Below are positions 33,928 through 43,185 of a stretch of DNA of 55,535 nucleotides, piece after piece. The stretch is from COE1 sp036310845. Lineage in GTDB: Bacteria > Bacillota > Clostridia > Lachnospirales > Lachnospiraceae. The stretch's first letter is position 1. Each line of letters opens with the position of its first letter. The notes under the pieces were generated by a model, which ran no database searches, was not told where the DNA came from, and saw only the letters and a list, made by a program, of their open reading frames with translations. The stretch is from NCBI GenBank assembly GCA_036310845.1, contig JAXJRB010000131.1:1-55535 (forward strand). The letters are read 5' to 3'. The position numbers were made by a program, and so were the translations under genes.

Positions 33928-33952
33928 AGCTTCTATGAATGGAGGACAATAT

Positions 33953-34261
33953 ATGGATTGCAAAAAAACGGCGATTGTGTTTAAAGCATTTGGTGATGAG
34001 AATAGATTACAGATTCTATCCATATTACAGAGTGGAGAGAAATGTGCTTGCAAATTGCTTGATGTGATGCAGATAACACAACCAACTCTATCTCATCACA
34101 TGAAGATATTGTGTGATTCTGGAGTTGTAAATGGAAGAAAAGAAGGAAAGTGGATGTATTATTCTATTTCTAAAGAAGGATTAGATGCCGTAAGTGGCAT
34201 GCTGGGAGAACTAAAGAAGAGTCTTGGAAATGAGGGTGACAATTATGAATCATGTAGATAA
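33953..34261 (+). CDS. ArsR-family repressor, possible arsenite/antimonite sensor
   Basis: 102 aa from the ATG at 33953 with GGAGGA upstream; the earlier ATG at 33935 overlaps that site. Winged-helix core FKAFGDENRLQILSIL and LSHHMKILCDSGVV. C31 and C33 in EKCACKLLD match the E-x-C-x-C-x-L thiol site of ArsR. The alpha5 site is absent. It lies first in an operon with a Cys-rich C_GCAxxG_C_C protein and a membrane antiporter rather than arsB or arsC. Confidence 0.85.
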   Translation: MDCKKTAIVFKAFGDENRLQILSILQSGEKCACKLLDVMQITQPTLSHHMKILCDSGVVNGRKEGKWMYYSISKEGLDAVSGMLGELKKSLGNEGDNYESCR

Positions 34262-34688
34262 GGCAGTAGAATATTTTAGCAACAATTTTAATTGTGCACA
34301 GGCAGTTTTTACAACCTATGCTACTGAAATGGGTATAGAGGAAGAAATGGCACTAAAAATTGCGACACAGTTTGGTGGAGGCTCTCGAAAAGGTGAAGTG
34401 TGCGGTGCGGTATCAGGAGCTTTAATGGTATTAGGGTTAAAGTATGGTCATTGGCATGCAGAGGATATGGAAGAAAAGGGAAGAGCATATCAGATTGCAG
34501 AGGATTTTATGAATCGGTTTATCGCTGAAAAAGGAACGGTTGTGTGTAGAGAACTTTTAGGCTATGATGTCTCCAAGCAGGAAGACAAAGAGATAATAAA
34601 AGAGTTAGGTTTATTTAAAACAGTGTGTCCGGAAATGATAAAATGTGCTACTGCTATTGTAGAGCAGAGGATAAACGAATTAGGATAA
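34245..34688 (+). CDS. C_GCAxxG_C_C family protein (putative redox protein)
   Basis: 147 aa from the ATG at 34245 (GAGGGTG upstream), overlapping the arsR end by 17 bases. The pattern FNCAQAVF, then GEVCGAVSGALMVLGL, then VVCRELLGYD and VCPEMIKCA reproduces the Cys spacing and G-C-A-x-x-G signature that names this family. Four or more conserved Cys suggest a metal or redox centre. The biochemical role is not established. Control by a thiol-type ArsR suggests a link to metalloid or thiol stress. Confidence 0.85.
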   Translation: MNHVDKAVEYFSNNFNCAQAVFTTYATEMGIEEEMALKIATQFGGGSRKGEVCGAVSGALMVLGLKYGHWHAEDMEEKGRAYQIAEDFMNRFIAEKGTVVCRELLGYDVSKQEDKEIIKELGLFKTVCPEMIKCATAIVEQRINELG

Positions 34689-34713
34689 GCGTAAAAGCAC
34701 TAAGGAGAATTTT

Positions 34714-35913
34714 ATGTTAACTAGTATTGCTATCATTTTGTTATTAGGTCTAGTCACAGGCTGGTTATTTTCAAAAGTAAAGTTGCCAAGTCTGTTAGGG
34801 ATGATTCTTGTTGGAATCATATTAAGTCCGCATTGCTTGAATATGATAGATGAATCTATTCTTATGATTTCTGGTGATTTAAGGCAGATTGCGTTAGTCA
34901 TCATTTTGACAAGAGCCGGTTTATCATTGAATATTTCGGATTTGAAAAAGGTTGGAAGACCAGCTGTACTTATGTGCTTTCTTCCGGCGTGTGTTGAAAT
35001 GGTCGGAACCATACTTTTTGCACCAGTTTTATTAGGCGTATCTGTTTTGGAGGCAGCTGTTATTGGAAGTGTGATTGCGGCAGTGTCACCTGCGGTAATA
35101 GTACCTAGAATGATTAAACTGATAGAAGAAGGCTATGGAGAGGAAAAAAGCATTCCGCAGTTAATCTTAGCAGGAGCTTCGGTTGATGATGTGTTTGTTA
35201 TCGTTGTGTTTACGGCATTCACAACTTTGGCAGCAACAGGAGAAATATCAGCGTCAAACTTTTTGCAGATACCGGTATCCATTGCTCTAGGCGTATTACT
35301 TGGTTGTGCAGTAGGAATGATACTTGTGTCATTTTTTAGAAAATATCATATGCGTGATTCGGTGAAGATATTGATTATATTAAGTGTTTCATTTTTGTTA
35401 TTGGAAATTCAGAATCGTTTGGAAGGAGTCATTCCAGTATCAGGGCTTCTTGCCATTATGAGCATGGGGATTATAATCAATCAAAAATACTCTGTTTTAG
35501 CGAAAAGATTATCTGTAAAATATAACAAGCTGTGGTTAGGTGCAGAGATATTTTTATTTGTTTTGGTTGGTGTTGCCGTGGATTTAAAATACGCAATGGC
35601 AGCAGGAGTAGCGGTAATTGTTCTTATTGTGCTTGCGTTGCTATTTAGAATGACAGGTGTAGCAGTATCGTTAATAAGAACTAAGCTGACAAAACGGGAA
35701 AGAGTCTTTTGTATGATAGCGTATACACCTAAGGCAACTGTACAAGCTGCAATCGGAACAATACCAATGACAATGGGATTGGAATGCGGAAGTATTGTTT
35801 TGACAGTAGCAGTAATGTCTATTTTGATAACAGCACCCTTTGGTGCCATTTGCGTAGACAATATGTATAAAAAGCTATTAACCAAAAGTGGTGAAAATGT
35901 CAAAATGTTGTAA
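34714..35913 (+). CDS. Cation/proton antiporter (CPA family)
   Basis: 399 aa with about twelve membrane helices from the very start. WLFSKVKLPSLLGMILVGII, then GDLRQIALVIILTRAGLSL and AGASVDDVFVIVVF. The adjacent acidic pair DD in helix 5 is typical of the electrogenic NhaA/CPA2-like ion-binding site. It lacks a C-terminal RCK/TrkA domain. It exchanges Na+ or K+ for H+ by family analogy. The gap to the preceding gene is 25 bases with AAGGAG, so it is the third gene of the arsR operon. Confidence 0.8.
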   Translation: MLTSIAIILLLGLVTGWLFSKVKLPSLLGMILVGIILSPHCLNMIDESILMISGDLRQIALVIILTRAGLSLNISDLKKVGRPAVLMCFLPACVEMVGTILFAPVLLGVSVLEAAVIGSVIAAVSPAVIVPRMIKLIEEGYGEEKSIPQLILAGASVDDVFVIVVFTAFTTLAATGEISASNFLQIPVSIALGVLLGCAVGMILVSFFRKYHMRDSVKILIILSVSFLLLEIQNRLEGVIPVSGLLAIMSMGIIINQKYSVLAKRLSVKYNKLWLGAEIFLFVLVGVAVDLKYAMAAGVAVIVLIVLALLFRMTGVAVSLIRTKLTKRERVFCMIAYTPKATVQAAIGTIPMTMGLECGSIVLTVAVMSILITAPFGAICVDNMYKKLLTKSGENVKML

Positions 35914-35982
35914 GTGGGTAAGCAAAAATCCATTTGCGAAACAAATTTAAGATGAATTATTGCATGGCATCTTTGGTGCTGC

Positions 35983-36009
35983 GTAACTATGAAGGTACTG
36001 AATAGTTAC
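35983..36009. repeat. Dispersed inverted repeat (GTAACTAT...ATAGTTAC)
   Basis: A perfect 8-base inverted repeat, 35983-35990 and 36002-36009, with CTGAATAGTTAC as right arm. It is the same right arm as the element at 12587, so both are copies of one short repeat family. Confidence 0.45.
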
Positions 36010-36042
36010 AAATAATTTTTTGATTTGACTGAGGAAAAAGAA

Positions 36043-36906
36043 ATGCATGATGTAGAAGTAAAGGGAATATTATCTGCGCAAAATGGAATGAATCTTTACA
36101 GAGGTTGTACACATGGTTGTATTTACTGTGACAGCAGGAGTAAATGCTATCAGTTTACACATGATTTCGAGGATATCGAAGTAAAGCGGAATGCGCCGGA
36201 GTTGTTGGAAAGGGCACTTCGTTCTAAGCGCAAGAAATGTATGATAGGAACAGGGGCTATGACAGATCCGTATATGCATTGCGAGGAACAAATACAATTA
36301 ACAAGAAAATGTTTGGAAATCATAGAACATTATGAATATGGATTGGCAATTCATACCAAGTCAGACCGGATCCTGCGAGACTTGGATTTGTTAAAAAGCA
36401 TTAACCAAAAGGCAAAATGTGTTGTGCAGATGACATTAACCACCTATGATGAAAAACTTTGTAAAATACTGGAACCCAATGTATGTACGACAAAGGATAG
36501 AGCGAAAGCATTGCAGATTTTTCGTGATAATGGTATACCAACGATTGTATGGTTGTCGCCAATTTTACCTTTTATTAATGATACAAAGGAAAATATAGAG
36601 GGAATCCTGGACTATTGTATAGAAGCAAAAGTGTATGGCATTATTTGTTTTGGAATGGGATTAACCTTGCGTGAGGGTAATCGGGAATATTTTTATGCGG
36701 CTTTAGATAAGAACTTCCCGGGTATGAAACAAAAATATCAAAAGAAATACGGACATGCCTATGAAATTCCAAGCGATAGAAATCATGAATTGATGGAGCT
36801 GCTTTATAAAAAGTGCAAAGAAAATGGAATAGTATGTGGTGTAGACAAATGCTTTCAATATATGAGAGAACTGCCAGAGAAGTATGAGCAGTTGAGTTTA
36901 TTCTGA
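36043..36906 (+). CDS. SPL-family radical SAM protein
   Basis: 287 aa from the ATG at 36043, with GAGGAAA upstream; the TTG at 36025 is less likely. The radical SAM cysteine motif GCTHGCIYCD (C-x3-C-x2-C) is near residues 24-32. The N-terminal AQNGMNLYRGC and the segment MIGTGAMTDPYMHCE match the Rv2578c / spore-photoproduct-lyase-like group. Function is unsettled for this subgroup. Photoproduct lyase proper has a distinct N-terminus and is not supported. It overlaps the next gene by one base (TGATG). Confidence 0.85.
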   Translation: MHDVEVKGILSAQNGMNLYRGCTHGCIYCDSRSKCYQFTHDFEDIEVKRNAPELLERALRSKRKKCMIGTGAMTDPYMHCEEQIQLTRKCLEIIEHYEYGLAIHTKSDRILRDLDLLKSINQKAKCVVQMTLTTYDEKLCKILEPNVCTTKDRAKALQIFRDNGIPTIVWLSPILPFINDTKENIEGILDYCIEAKVYGIICFGMGLTLREGNREYFYAALDKNFPGMKQKYQKKYGHAYEIPSDRNHELMELLYKKCKENGIVCGVDKCFQYMRELPEKYEQLSLF

Positions 36907-37847
36907 TGAGGAAGATACCAATGCTTAGATGCGGAGACAAAATAGGAATTGTGTGTTGTTCCAATGGACAAAAACATACGTATAAGGAAAAAATAAATCA
37001 GTTGGAAAGTACATTAGAAGTGATAGGATTACATCCTGTTTTTAGTGACTGTATTTATGAAAAGAATGATGTTTTCAGCGGAACGGCAAAGGAACGGGCA
37101 GAAGCCCTTATGAGATTTTACAAAGATAATGAGATAAAAGGAATCTTTGATATTTCGGGCGGAGATGTTGCGAATGGTATATTGCCATATCTTGATTATG
37201 ACATGATTGTCAATAGCTCAAAAATGCTTTGGGGATATAGCGATTTAACAACAGTGATAAATGCTATCTATGCAAAAACAGAAAAAGCATCTGTTTTATA
37301 TCAAATCAGAAATCTCATATATGATAAAAAAGAAGAACAAATAGTAGATTTTTGTAATACTGTGATGCATAATAAAACAGATTTATTTCAGTTAAACTAT
37401 AGGTTTATCCAGCAAAATAAAATGCAAGGAATTGTTGTGGGTGGCAATATCAGATGTTTTTTGAAATTGGCAGGAACAGAGTATATGCCGAATTTGGATG
37501 GCAAGATATTGCTTTTAGAGAGTTTTAGCGGGACAGTTGCTAAGATAGAAACTTATTTGTGCCAATTACAGCAGATGGGTGCTTTTGATAAAGTGGCAGG
37601 TATCGTACTAGGAACATTTACAGAGATGGAACAGGAAAAATGTATTCCAACAGTGGAAGAACTGATAAAAAAGATAGCAGGAAAAGATATGCCGATAGCA
37701 GTAACAAGAAATGTTGGACATGGAACGGATTCGAAAGCAATCATAATAGGACAGGAATTATGCTTGCAGGAATCATGTGAAAAGTTTCAGAAGGGAGATA
37801 TTTATGAATATAATAGTAGCAGCAGACAGAAATTGGGGGATTGGTAA
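36906..37847 (+). CDS. S66-family LD-carboxypeptidase / MccF-like protein
   Basis: 313 aa from 36906. The ATG at 36921 has a better ribosome site (GAGGAAG) and may be the true start. RCGDKIGIVCCS at the N-terminus, nucleophile Ser112 in LWGYSDLTT, then LLLESFSG and NVGHGTD provide the Ser-Glu-His triad of the S66 family. Members cleave murein tetrapeptides (LdcA) or microcin C-type conjugates (MccF). The two cannot be separated here. Its end overlaps folA by 44 bases. Confidence 0.82.
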   Translation: MRKIPMLRCGDKIGIVCCSNGQKHTYKEKINQLESTLEVIGLHPVFSDCIYEKNDVFSGTAKERAEALMRFYKDNEIKGIFDISGGDVANGILPYLDYDMIVNSSKMLWGYSDLTTVINAIYAKTEKASVLYQIRNLIYDKKEEQIVDFCNTVMHNKTDLFQLNYRFIQQNKMQGIVVGGNIRCFLKLAGTEYMPNLDGKILLLESFSGTVAKIETYLCQLQQMGAFDKVAGIVLGTFTEMEQEKCIPTVEELIKKIAGKDMPIAVTRNVGHGTDSKAIIIGQELCLQESCEKFQKGDIYEYNSSSRQKLGDW

Positions 37848-38292
37848 TCAGAATAGCCTTTTGGTGCAGATTCCTCGTGATCAGAAGTTCTTTCGGGAGA
37901 TGACAACAGGTAAGGTAGTTGTTATGGGAAGAAAGACTTTAGAGTCTTTGCCGCAAAAACAACCATTACAGAATAGAACTAATATCGTTCTGACAAAGGA
38001 TAAGAATTATAAAGTAAAAGGAGCAATCCTGGTTCATTCTATAGATGAATTGCTGGAAGAACTAAAGAATTACAAGGATGATGATATCTATATCGTTGGC
38101 GGGGAGAGTGTGTATCGTCAGATGCTTTCATATTGTAATGTGGCACATGTGACGAAGATAGATTATGCTTATCAGGCAGATACACATTTTCCTAATTTGG
38201 ATGAATTACCAGAATGGCAGATTACCGCTGATAGCGAAGAACAGACCTATTTTGACTTAGAGTATGTTTTTCTGAAATATGAGAAGAAATAA
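37804..38292 (+). CDS. folA: Dihydrofolate reductase
   Basis: 162 aa from the ATG at 37804 (AGAAGGGAG upstream), inside the end of the S66 gene. MNIIVAADRNWGIGNQNSLL, VVVMGRKTLESLP and DDIYIVGGESVYRQML are the classical DHFR cofactor and substrate motifs. It reduces dihydrofolate to tetrahydrofolate with NADPH. thyA is not nearby. Length is normal. Confidence 0.95.
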   Translation: MNIIVAADRNWGIGNQNSLLVQIPRDQKFFREMTTGKVVVMGRKTLESLPQKQPLQNRTNIVLTKDKNYKVKGAILVHSIDELLEELKNYKDDDIYIVGGESVYRQMLSYCNVAHVTKIDYAYQADTHFPNLDELPEWQITADSEEQTYFDLEYVFLKYEKK

Positions 38293-38380
38293 AGTTTCAT
38301 AACCTCATGGAATAGTAAGTATAAATAGAGGTTAAATAATATCAATATTTGTTATAAAAAAGGCAAGAAATCAAGGTTTT

Positions 38381-38410
38381 TTGATTGACTTTTTTTGTTA
38401 TAAGTATAAT
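38381..38410 (+). promoter_or_regulatory. Promoter of ilvE
   Basis: TTGATT (38381-38386) and TATAAT (38405-38410) with an 18-base spacer, 65 bases before the ATG. Confidence 0.55.
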
Positions 38411-38474
38411 AATTGATTTTATAAATGCATAAAAATATGCAATCGTTCGAATACACATAAGGGAGAAGAGTATC

Positions 38475-39497
38475 ATGGAAAAGAAGAATATTGATTGGTC
38501 ATCTCTTGGATTTGGTTATCATCAGACAGAGAAGAGATATGTTACAAATTATAAAGATGGAGCATGGGATGCAGGTGTGATTACAGAGGATGCTAACATT
38601 GTATTAAATGAGTGTGCAGGTGTTTTACAGTATGCTCAGACATGCTTTGAAGGATTGAAGGCATATACAACAGAAGATGGACGTATCGTAGTATTCCGTC
38701 CTGATTTAAATGAACAGCGTATGCATGACAGTTGTGTTAGACTTGAGATGCCTACGTTACCAGAAGGACGTTTTGTAGAAGCTGTGAAGGCAGTTGTTAA
38801 GGCGAATGAAGCGTATGTTCCACCTTATGGATCAGGAGCAACCTTGTATCTTCGTCCATATATGTTTGGAACTAATCCTGTTATTGGTGTAAAGCCTGCT
38901 ACGGAATATCAGTTCAGAATTTTTGCAACACCGGTGGGACCATACTTCAAGGGCGGTGTAAAGCCACTTACTATTCGAGTAAGCGATTTTGACCGTGCAG
39001 CACCAAACGGAACAGGACATATTAAAGCAGGGCTTAATTATGCGATGAGCTTACATGCAATTGTATCTGCTCATAATGAAGGTTTTGATGAGAATATGTA
39101 TCTTGATCCGGCTACAAGAACAAAGGTAGAGGAGACAGGTGGAGCGAACTTCTTATTCATTACAAAGGATAATAAGGTTGTTACACCAAAGTCAAGCAGT
39201 ATTTTACCTTCTATTACTCGTCGTTCTCTTATGGTTGTTGCAAAGGAATATCTTGGTTTAGAAGTCGAGGAAAGAGAAGTTTTATTAGAAGAAGTAAAGG
39301 ATTTTGCAGAATGTGGTCTTTGCGGTACAGCAGCAGTTATTTCTCCTGTAGGAAAGATTGTTGATCATGGTAAAGAAATTTGCTTGCCAAGTGGTATGGA
39401 CGGAATGGGACCTGTAACCAAGAAGCTTTATGATACATTAACAGGCATCCAGATGGGACGTATTGAGGCACCAGAAGGCTGGGTAGTTGAGATTTAG
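38475..39497 (+). CDS. ilvE: Branched-chain amino acid aminotransferase
   Basis: 340 aa PLP fold-type IV enzyme that makes Leu, Ile and Val from their 2-oxo acids with glutamate. GVLQYAQTCFEGLKAY, LRPYMFGT, GHIKAGLNYAMS with the PLP lysine near 184, and EETGGANFLFI fit the BCAT group with about 340 residues. A single gene with its own promoter and a strong terminator. No T-box or leucine-rich leader peptide was found in the short upstream region. Confidence 0.95.
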   Translation: MEKKNIDWSSLGFGYHQTEKRYVTNYKDGAWDAGVITEDANIVLNECAGVLQYAQTCFEGLKAYTTEDGRIVVFRPDLNEQRMHDSCVRLEMPTLPEGRFVEAVKAVVKANEAYVPPYGSGATLYLRPYMFGTNPVIGVKPATEYQFRIFATPVGPYFKGGVKPLTIRVSDFDRAAPNGTGHIKAGLNYAMSLHAIVSAHNEGFDENMYLDPATRTKVEETGGANFLFITKDNKVVTPKSSSILPSITRRSLMVVAKEYLGLEVEEREVLLEEVKDFAECGLCGTAAVISPVGKIVDHGKEICLPSGMDGMGPVTKKLYDTLTGIQMGRIEAPEGWVVEI

Positions 39498-39531
39498 ACT
39501 ATACAATATAATTCATATGATTATTAAGAAT

Positions 39532-39565
39532 AAAAAGCGTCGGTGATAAAACTGACGCTTTTTAT
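39532..39565 (+). terminator. Rho-independent terminator after ilvE
   Basis: AAAAAGCGTC (39532-39541) pairs with GACGCTTTTT (39554-39563), followed by ATT. Confidence 0.85.
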
Positions 39566-39642
39566 TGCGTTATGTTAACAAATAATATATACTTTATTGT
39601 AGATAATTGACGAAAAATAATGGATGGAAGGGGAGTTTAGGC

Positions 39643-42600
39643 ATGAGAGAAAACGGATATTTGGAATTTTCATGCCAAAGCCTTGAGTTTAGCGTAAATC
39701 AAGGAGAATTAATACAGGATAGTTTTGTGATTTATGCGGGTAGTGTGGATGCAGAAGGCGATATCTATTCCTCTGATACCAGAATGCAAGTATTAACATC
39801 ACATTTTGGTGGAGAAGAAGCAGTTATAGAATATTCTTTTGACGGAAGATGTATAGAGGTAGGGGGAACGGTTAAGGGTTATTTTACAATAATCAGCAAT
39901 CAGGGAGAATACACGCTTGCCTATCAGGTTACGGTGCAGAAACCGATTTTGCAAGGTTCTCTCGGGAATATTCATAATTTATTTCATTTTACCAATCTTG
40001 CAAAATCCAATTGGGAAGAAGCAGTAGAGTTATTCTATTCTCCTGAATTTATTAATGTGTTTCGTAAGAATGAGCAACATTATATATCACCATATTTGGG
40101 GCTTTCCCGTATCGCGGGGAATGTTGCAAATGTAGAAGAGTTTTTTGTTGAGATTAATAAAAAGACCCCGATTGAGTATCGGACAGATGTTGATGGTTTT
40201 GCAATGGAGGATATATTGGATACTACGCAAAAAACCATTACGATAACCAAATCAGGCTGGGGTTATACGGACTTAAGTGTTGATGCAGAAGGTGAGTTTT
40301 TATGTGTAGCAACGAATAAGCTTAGTAATGAGGATTTTGTAGCAGGAGTTTGCCATCTTGACTTTTCAGTTGATGCAACGAAATTACATAGTGGTCGCAA
40401 TATAGGCAAATTACTTATTTGTGATACAAGAACACAGATTGTGATTCCGATAACGATTACGATGAATCGTGGTAATGAGAAGCAGGAAAGAGAAAAGGTG
40501 GTAAGGCGCAGAAGCTTAGAACTGATAAAATACTACGTTGCAATGAAGCTTCGAAAAATCACGCTCGAAATTTGGGCAGAGAAATCAGAACAGATTATAG
40601 AAGAAGTTATAGATATAGAACCTAATAACCTTTTGGCAAAGCTTTATCAAGTGCAGATTCTTTTGAGACGAGAACGTTTTCAAGAAGCAAAATGGCATTT
40701 AGAACAGCTGGATTGTGAGATTGCAAGAGAAGAATCTGGTACAGTCGCACGGTGTTATTATTTCTACTTGACTACCTTATTTAACCGTGACGAAAATTAT
40801 ATGCAAACTGTTTTGAATGAAATTGAAACAGCCTATATGAATCAGGATGGAGAATGGCGTTTAGCATGGTTATTGATTTATATGGAGGATGAGTATGCAC
40901 GAGGTGCAGAGTTTAAATGGCATCTTTTGGAAGAACAGTTTGGACGTGGTTGTTCAAGTCCTGTGCTTCTGTGTGAGGCAGTCTTGTTATTGCAGAGTCA
41001 TCCAAAGCTTTTGATGAAACTGGGGATTTTCGAGCAGAGCGTGTTGTGGTATGCTGCAAAAAATCATGTATTAAAAGGAGATGTGGTAGAAAAACTACAA
41101 TATCTTGCAGCTAGAGAAGAACGCTTTTCTCAATTGCTATTCCGAACATTGTGTGAAGTATATCGTGTAAATAAAGCACCTCAGACGGTAGCGGCAATTT
41201 GTAGAATGCTTATCCTTGGAGAGAAGGTAGGAGTAGAATATTTTGAATGGTATGCGTTAGGAGTTGCTCTTGAGCTTCGTGTTACGAAGCTGTACGAATA
41301 TTATATGATGTCGATACCTATGGATTATAAAGAGGAACTTCCTAAAATGGTATTGATGTACTTTGCGTATCAAAGCAATTTAGATTATGAGCACAATGCA
41401 TTTTTGTATGCTTATATTGTTCGTAATAGAGAAAAAATGCCTGACCTGGAACAAAATTATAGAATTGCAATCGAGCGTTTTGTAATAGACCAGATTAAGC
41501 TAGGGCATATAAATGAAAATCTAGCTTATTTGTATCAGAATATTTTGGCACCGCAGATGTTAAGAGATGAGACTGCGTATGCATTTACGCCATTGCTTTT
41601 TTCTCATAAGATTTATGTGGAGAATGCTAAGATAACATCAGTTGTTGTTATTCATGAGAAAATCCATGGAGAAAGTATTTATCCTGTGGTGAATCATGTT
41701 TGTGTACTTCCGATTTATGGAGATGAATATACTATTTTGCTTCAGGATGCACAAGGTAATCGCTTTACACAAAGTATACCGTATGAAAATAAAAGGCTGA
41801 TGACACCGGAGAAATTGCTTCCGTTTATTGGAACTTATATGGAAGGACGTTTAAGCTTTGACATTTATCAATGTCAGGTAGATAAAGGATTTATCACCAT
41901 TACACCTGAGAATGAGAAACGTTTTAGGGTGCTTTCTGAATCAGAACAGGTAATTGATGAATTTAAAAAAGAGATTCGAGGAAGACTACTGCGGTATTAT
42001 TATGATAATGACATGATTGGAGAAATGGATGCTTTTTTGGAAGAAATCGAAGCCACCGCGATGGAAACAGAGGAAAGAGCTGAGTTTATCCGATTTATGA
42101 TTTCAAGAGGTATGTTTGAAAAGGCATATCAGTGGTTGAGATGTTATGGGATTGCAGGTGTGAATTTAAAACCGGTAGCTAGATTAGTAAGTAGGCTAAT
42201 AGTAACGAATCAGTATCTTGAAGAGGAATTTCTTGTGAATGTTGCTTATCATGTTTTTTCACATACAAGATATGATGAAAATGTATTGCAGTATTTGATG
42301 TTGTATTTTAATGGTCTGACTGTACAACTTAGGGAGATATGGAAAGCAGCACGAGAGTTGGATATGGATACGACTCATATTATGCATAAAATGTTAGAGC
42401 AGATGCGTTTTACAAATACTTTTATTCAGGAGAAGGATACATTACTTGTGGAGTATAGCAGAGCGCCAGAACATGATGAAGCCTTGGTACAAGAATGCTT
42501 ACGTGATACAGCATATGAATATTTTGTATTAGATTATGTGATTGATACGGTGATTTTTGATATGTTGTACGAACGATACCGACAGACTGGTGATATCGGG

Positions 42601-43164
42601 GTGCTGTTTAGGCTTACATTATTAAAACATTGGGCTGAAAATGAAAAAAACAGGGAAGGCATCATGCGTGAGACAATTATTTCTTTTGTAGAGGAATTAC
42701 TGCAAAGAAATATCTGCTTCGAATTCTATCAGAATCTTGTAGGGATAGTACCTCAGCTATGTTGTTTTGTAGATAAAACGTTTATTGAATACAAGACGCA
42801 ACCAGGAGCAAAGATAAAGATTCATTATTTGTTGGACAATGATTCCCAAAAGGATGAAAAAGAATATGAAGTTGAAGAAATGCCAGAGATGTATAATGGT
42901 ATTTTTGTAAAGGCATTTAGCCTGTTTCACGATGAGGTTCTTCAGTATTATATTACGGAGAATGTGGCTGGAGAAGAACAGGTAACAGAGAGTAATATTA
43001 TATTTGGCTCGGATAGACATTATGTGATGCAGGAAGGAAGATTTTCACGTATTAATGATATTCTTGTAAGCCTTTCAGTACAGGATACGACGACAGCATG
43101 GCAATTGGTGGAAGAATACATGCAACAGGATTTTTGCGCGAGAGAATTGTTTCGAGTGTTATAA
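39643..43164 (+). CDS. DUF5717 family protein, 1173 aa
   Basis: Start at 39643 (GGAAGGGGAG upstream). The in-frame extension to 39607 has no site. N-terminal 300 residues look like beta-sandwich repeats (YLEFSCQSLEFSVNQGEL; GRCIEVGGTVKGYFTI; GHLDF-like strands). The middle 500 residues are helical solenoid, TPR-like. A second beta-rich part follows near 670-760 (VNHVCVLPIYGDEYTILLQD). It matches DUF5717, a family largely confined to Lachnospiraceae, with no known function. No signal peptide or membrane helix is visible. First gene of a four-gene cluster. Confidence 0.75.
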   Translation: MRENGYLEFSCQSLEFSVNQGELIQDSFVIYAGSVDAEGDIYSSDTRMQVLTSHFGGEEAVIEYSFDGRCIEVGGTVKGYFTIISNQGEYTLAYQVTVQKPILQGSLGNIHNLFHFTNLAKSNWEEAVELFYSPEFINVFRKNEQHYISPYLGLSRIAGNVANVEEFFVEINKKTPIEYRTDVDGFAMEDILDTTQKTITITKSGWGYTDLSVDAEGEFLCVATNKLSNEDFVAGVCHLDFSVDATKLHSGRNIGKLLICDTRTQIVIPITITMNRGNEKQEREKVVRRRSLELIKYYVAMKLRKITLEIWAEKSEQIIEEVIDIEPNNLLAKLYQVQILLRRERFQEAKWHLEQLDCEIAREESGTVARCYYFYLTTLFNRDENYMQTVLNEIETAYMNQDGEWRLAWLLIYMEDEYARGAEFKWHLLEEQFGRGCSSPVLLCEAVLLLQSHPKLLMKLGIFEQSVLWYAAKNHVLKGDVVEKLQYLAAREERFSQLLFRTLCEVYRVNKAPQTVAAICRMLILGEKVGVEYFEWYALGVALELRVTKLYEYYMMSIPMDYKEELPKMVLMYFAYQSNLDYEHNAFLYAYIVRNREKMPDLEQNYRIAIERFVIDQIKLGHINENLAYLYQNILAPQMLRDETAYAFTPLLFSHKIYVENAKITSVVVIHEKIHGESIYPVVNHVCVLPIYGDEYTILLQDAQGNRFTQSIPYENKRLMTPEKLLPFIGTYMEGRLSFDIYQCQVDKGFITITPENEKRFRVLSESEQVIDEFKKEIRGRLLRYYYDNDMIGEMDAFLEEIEATAMETEERAEFIRFMISRGMFEKAYQWLRCYGIAGVNLKPVARLVSRLIVTNQYLEEEFLVNVAYHVFSHTRYDENVLQYLMLYFNGLTVQLREIWKAARELDMDTTHIMHKMLEQMRFTNTFIQEKDTLLVEYSRAPEHDEALVQECLRDTAYEYFVLDYVIDTVIFDMLYERYRQTGDIGVLFRLTLLKHWAENEKNREGIMRETIISFVEELLQRNICFEFYQNLVGIVPQLCCFVDKTFIEYKTQPGAKIKIHYLLDNDSQKDEKEYEVEEMPEMYNGIFVKAFSLFHDEVLQYYITENVAGEEQVTESNIIFGSDRHYVMQEGRFSRINDILVSLSVQDTTTAWQLVEEYMQQDFCARELFRVL

Positions 43165-43185
43165 GTAAAGGAGAAGGAAAATAAA

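Noticed and set aside
35481..35933. 150-codon minus-strand frame inside the antiporter gene
   Set aside because: Antisense to membrane helices; such frames arise commonly opposite hydrophobic coding sequence.
36043..36906. Spore photoproduct lyase (splB)
   Set aside because: The cysteine motif and N-terminal signature fit the broader SPL/Rv2578c-like group; specific lyase features were not seen.
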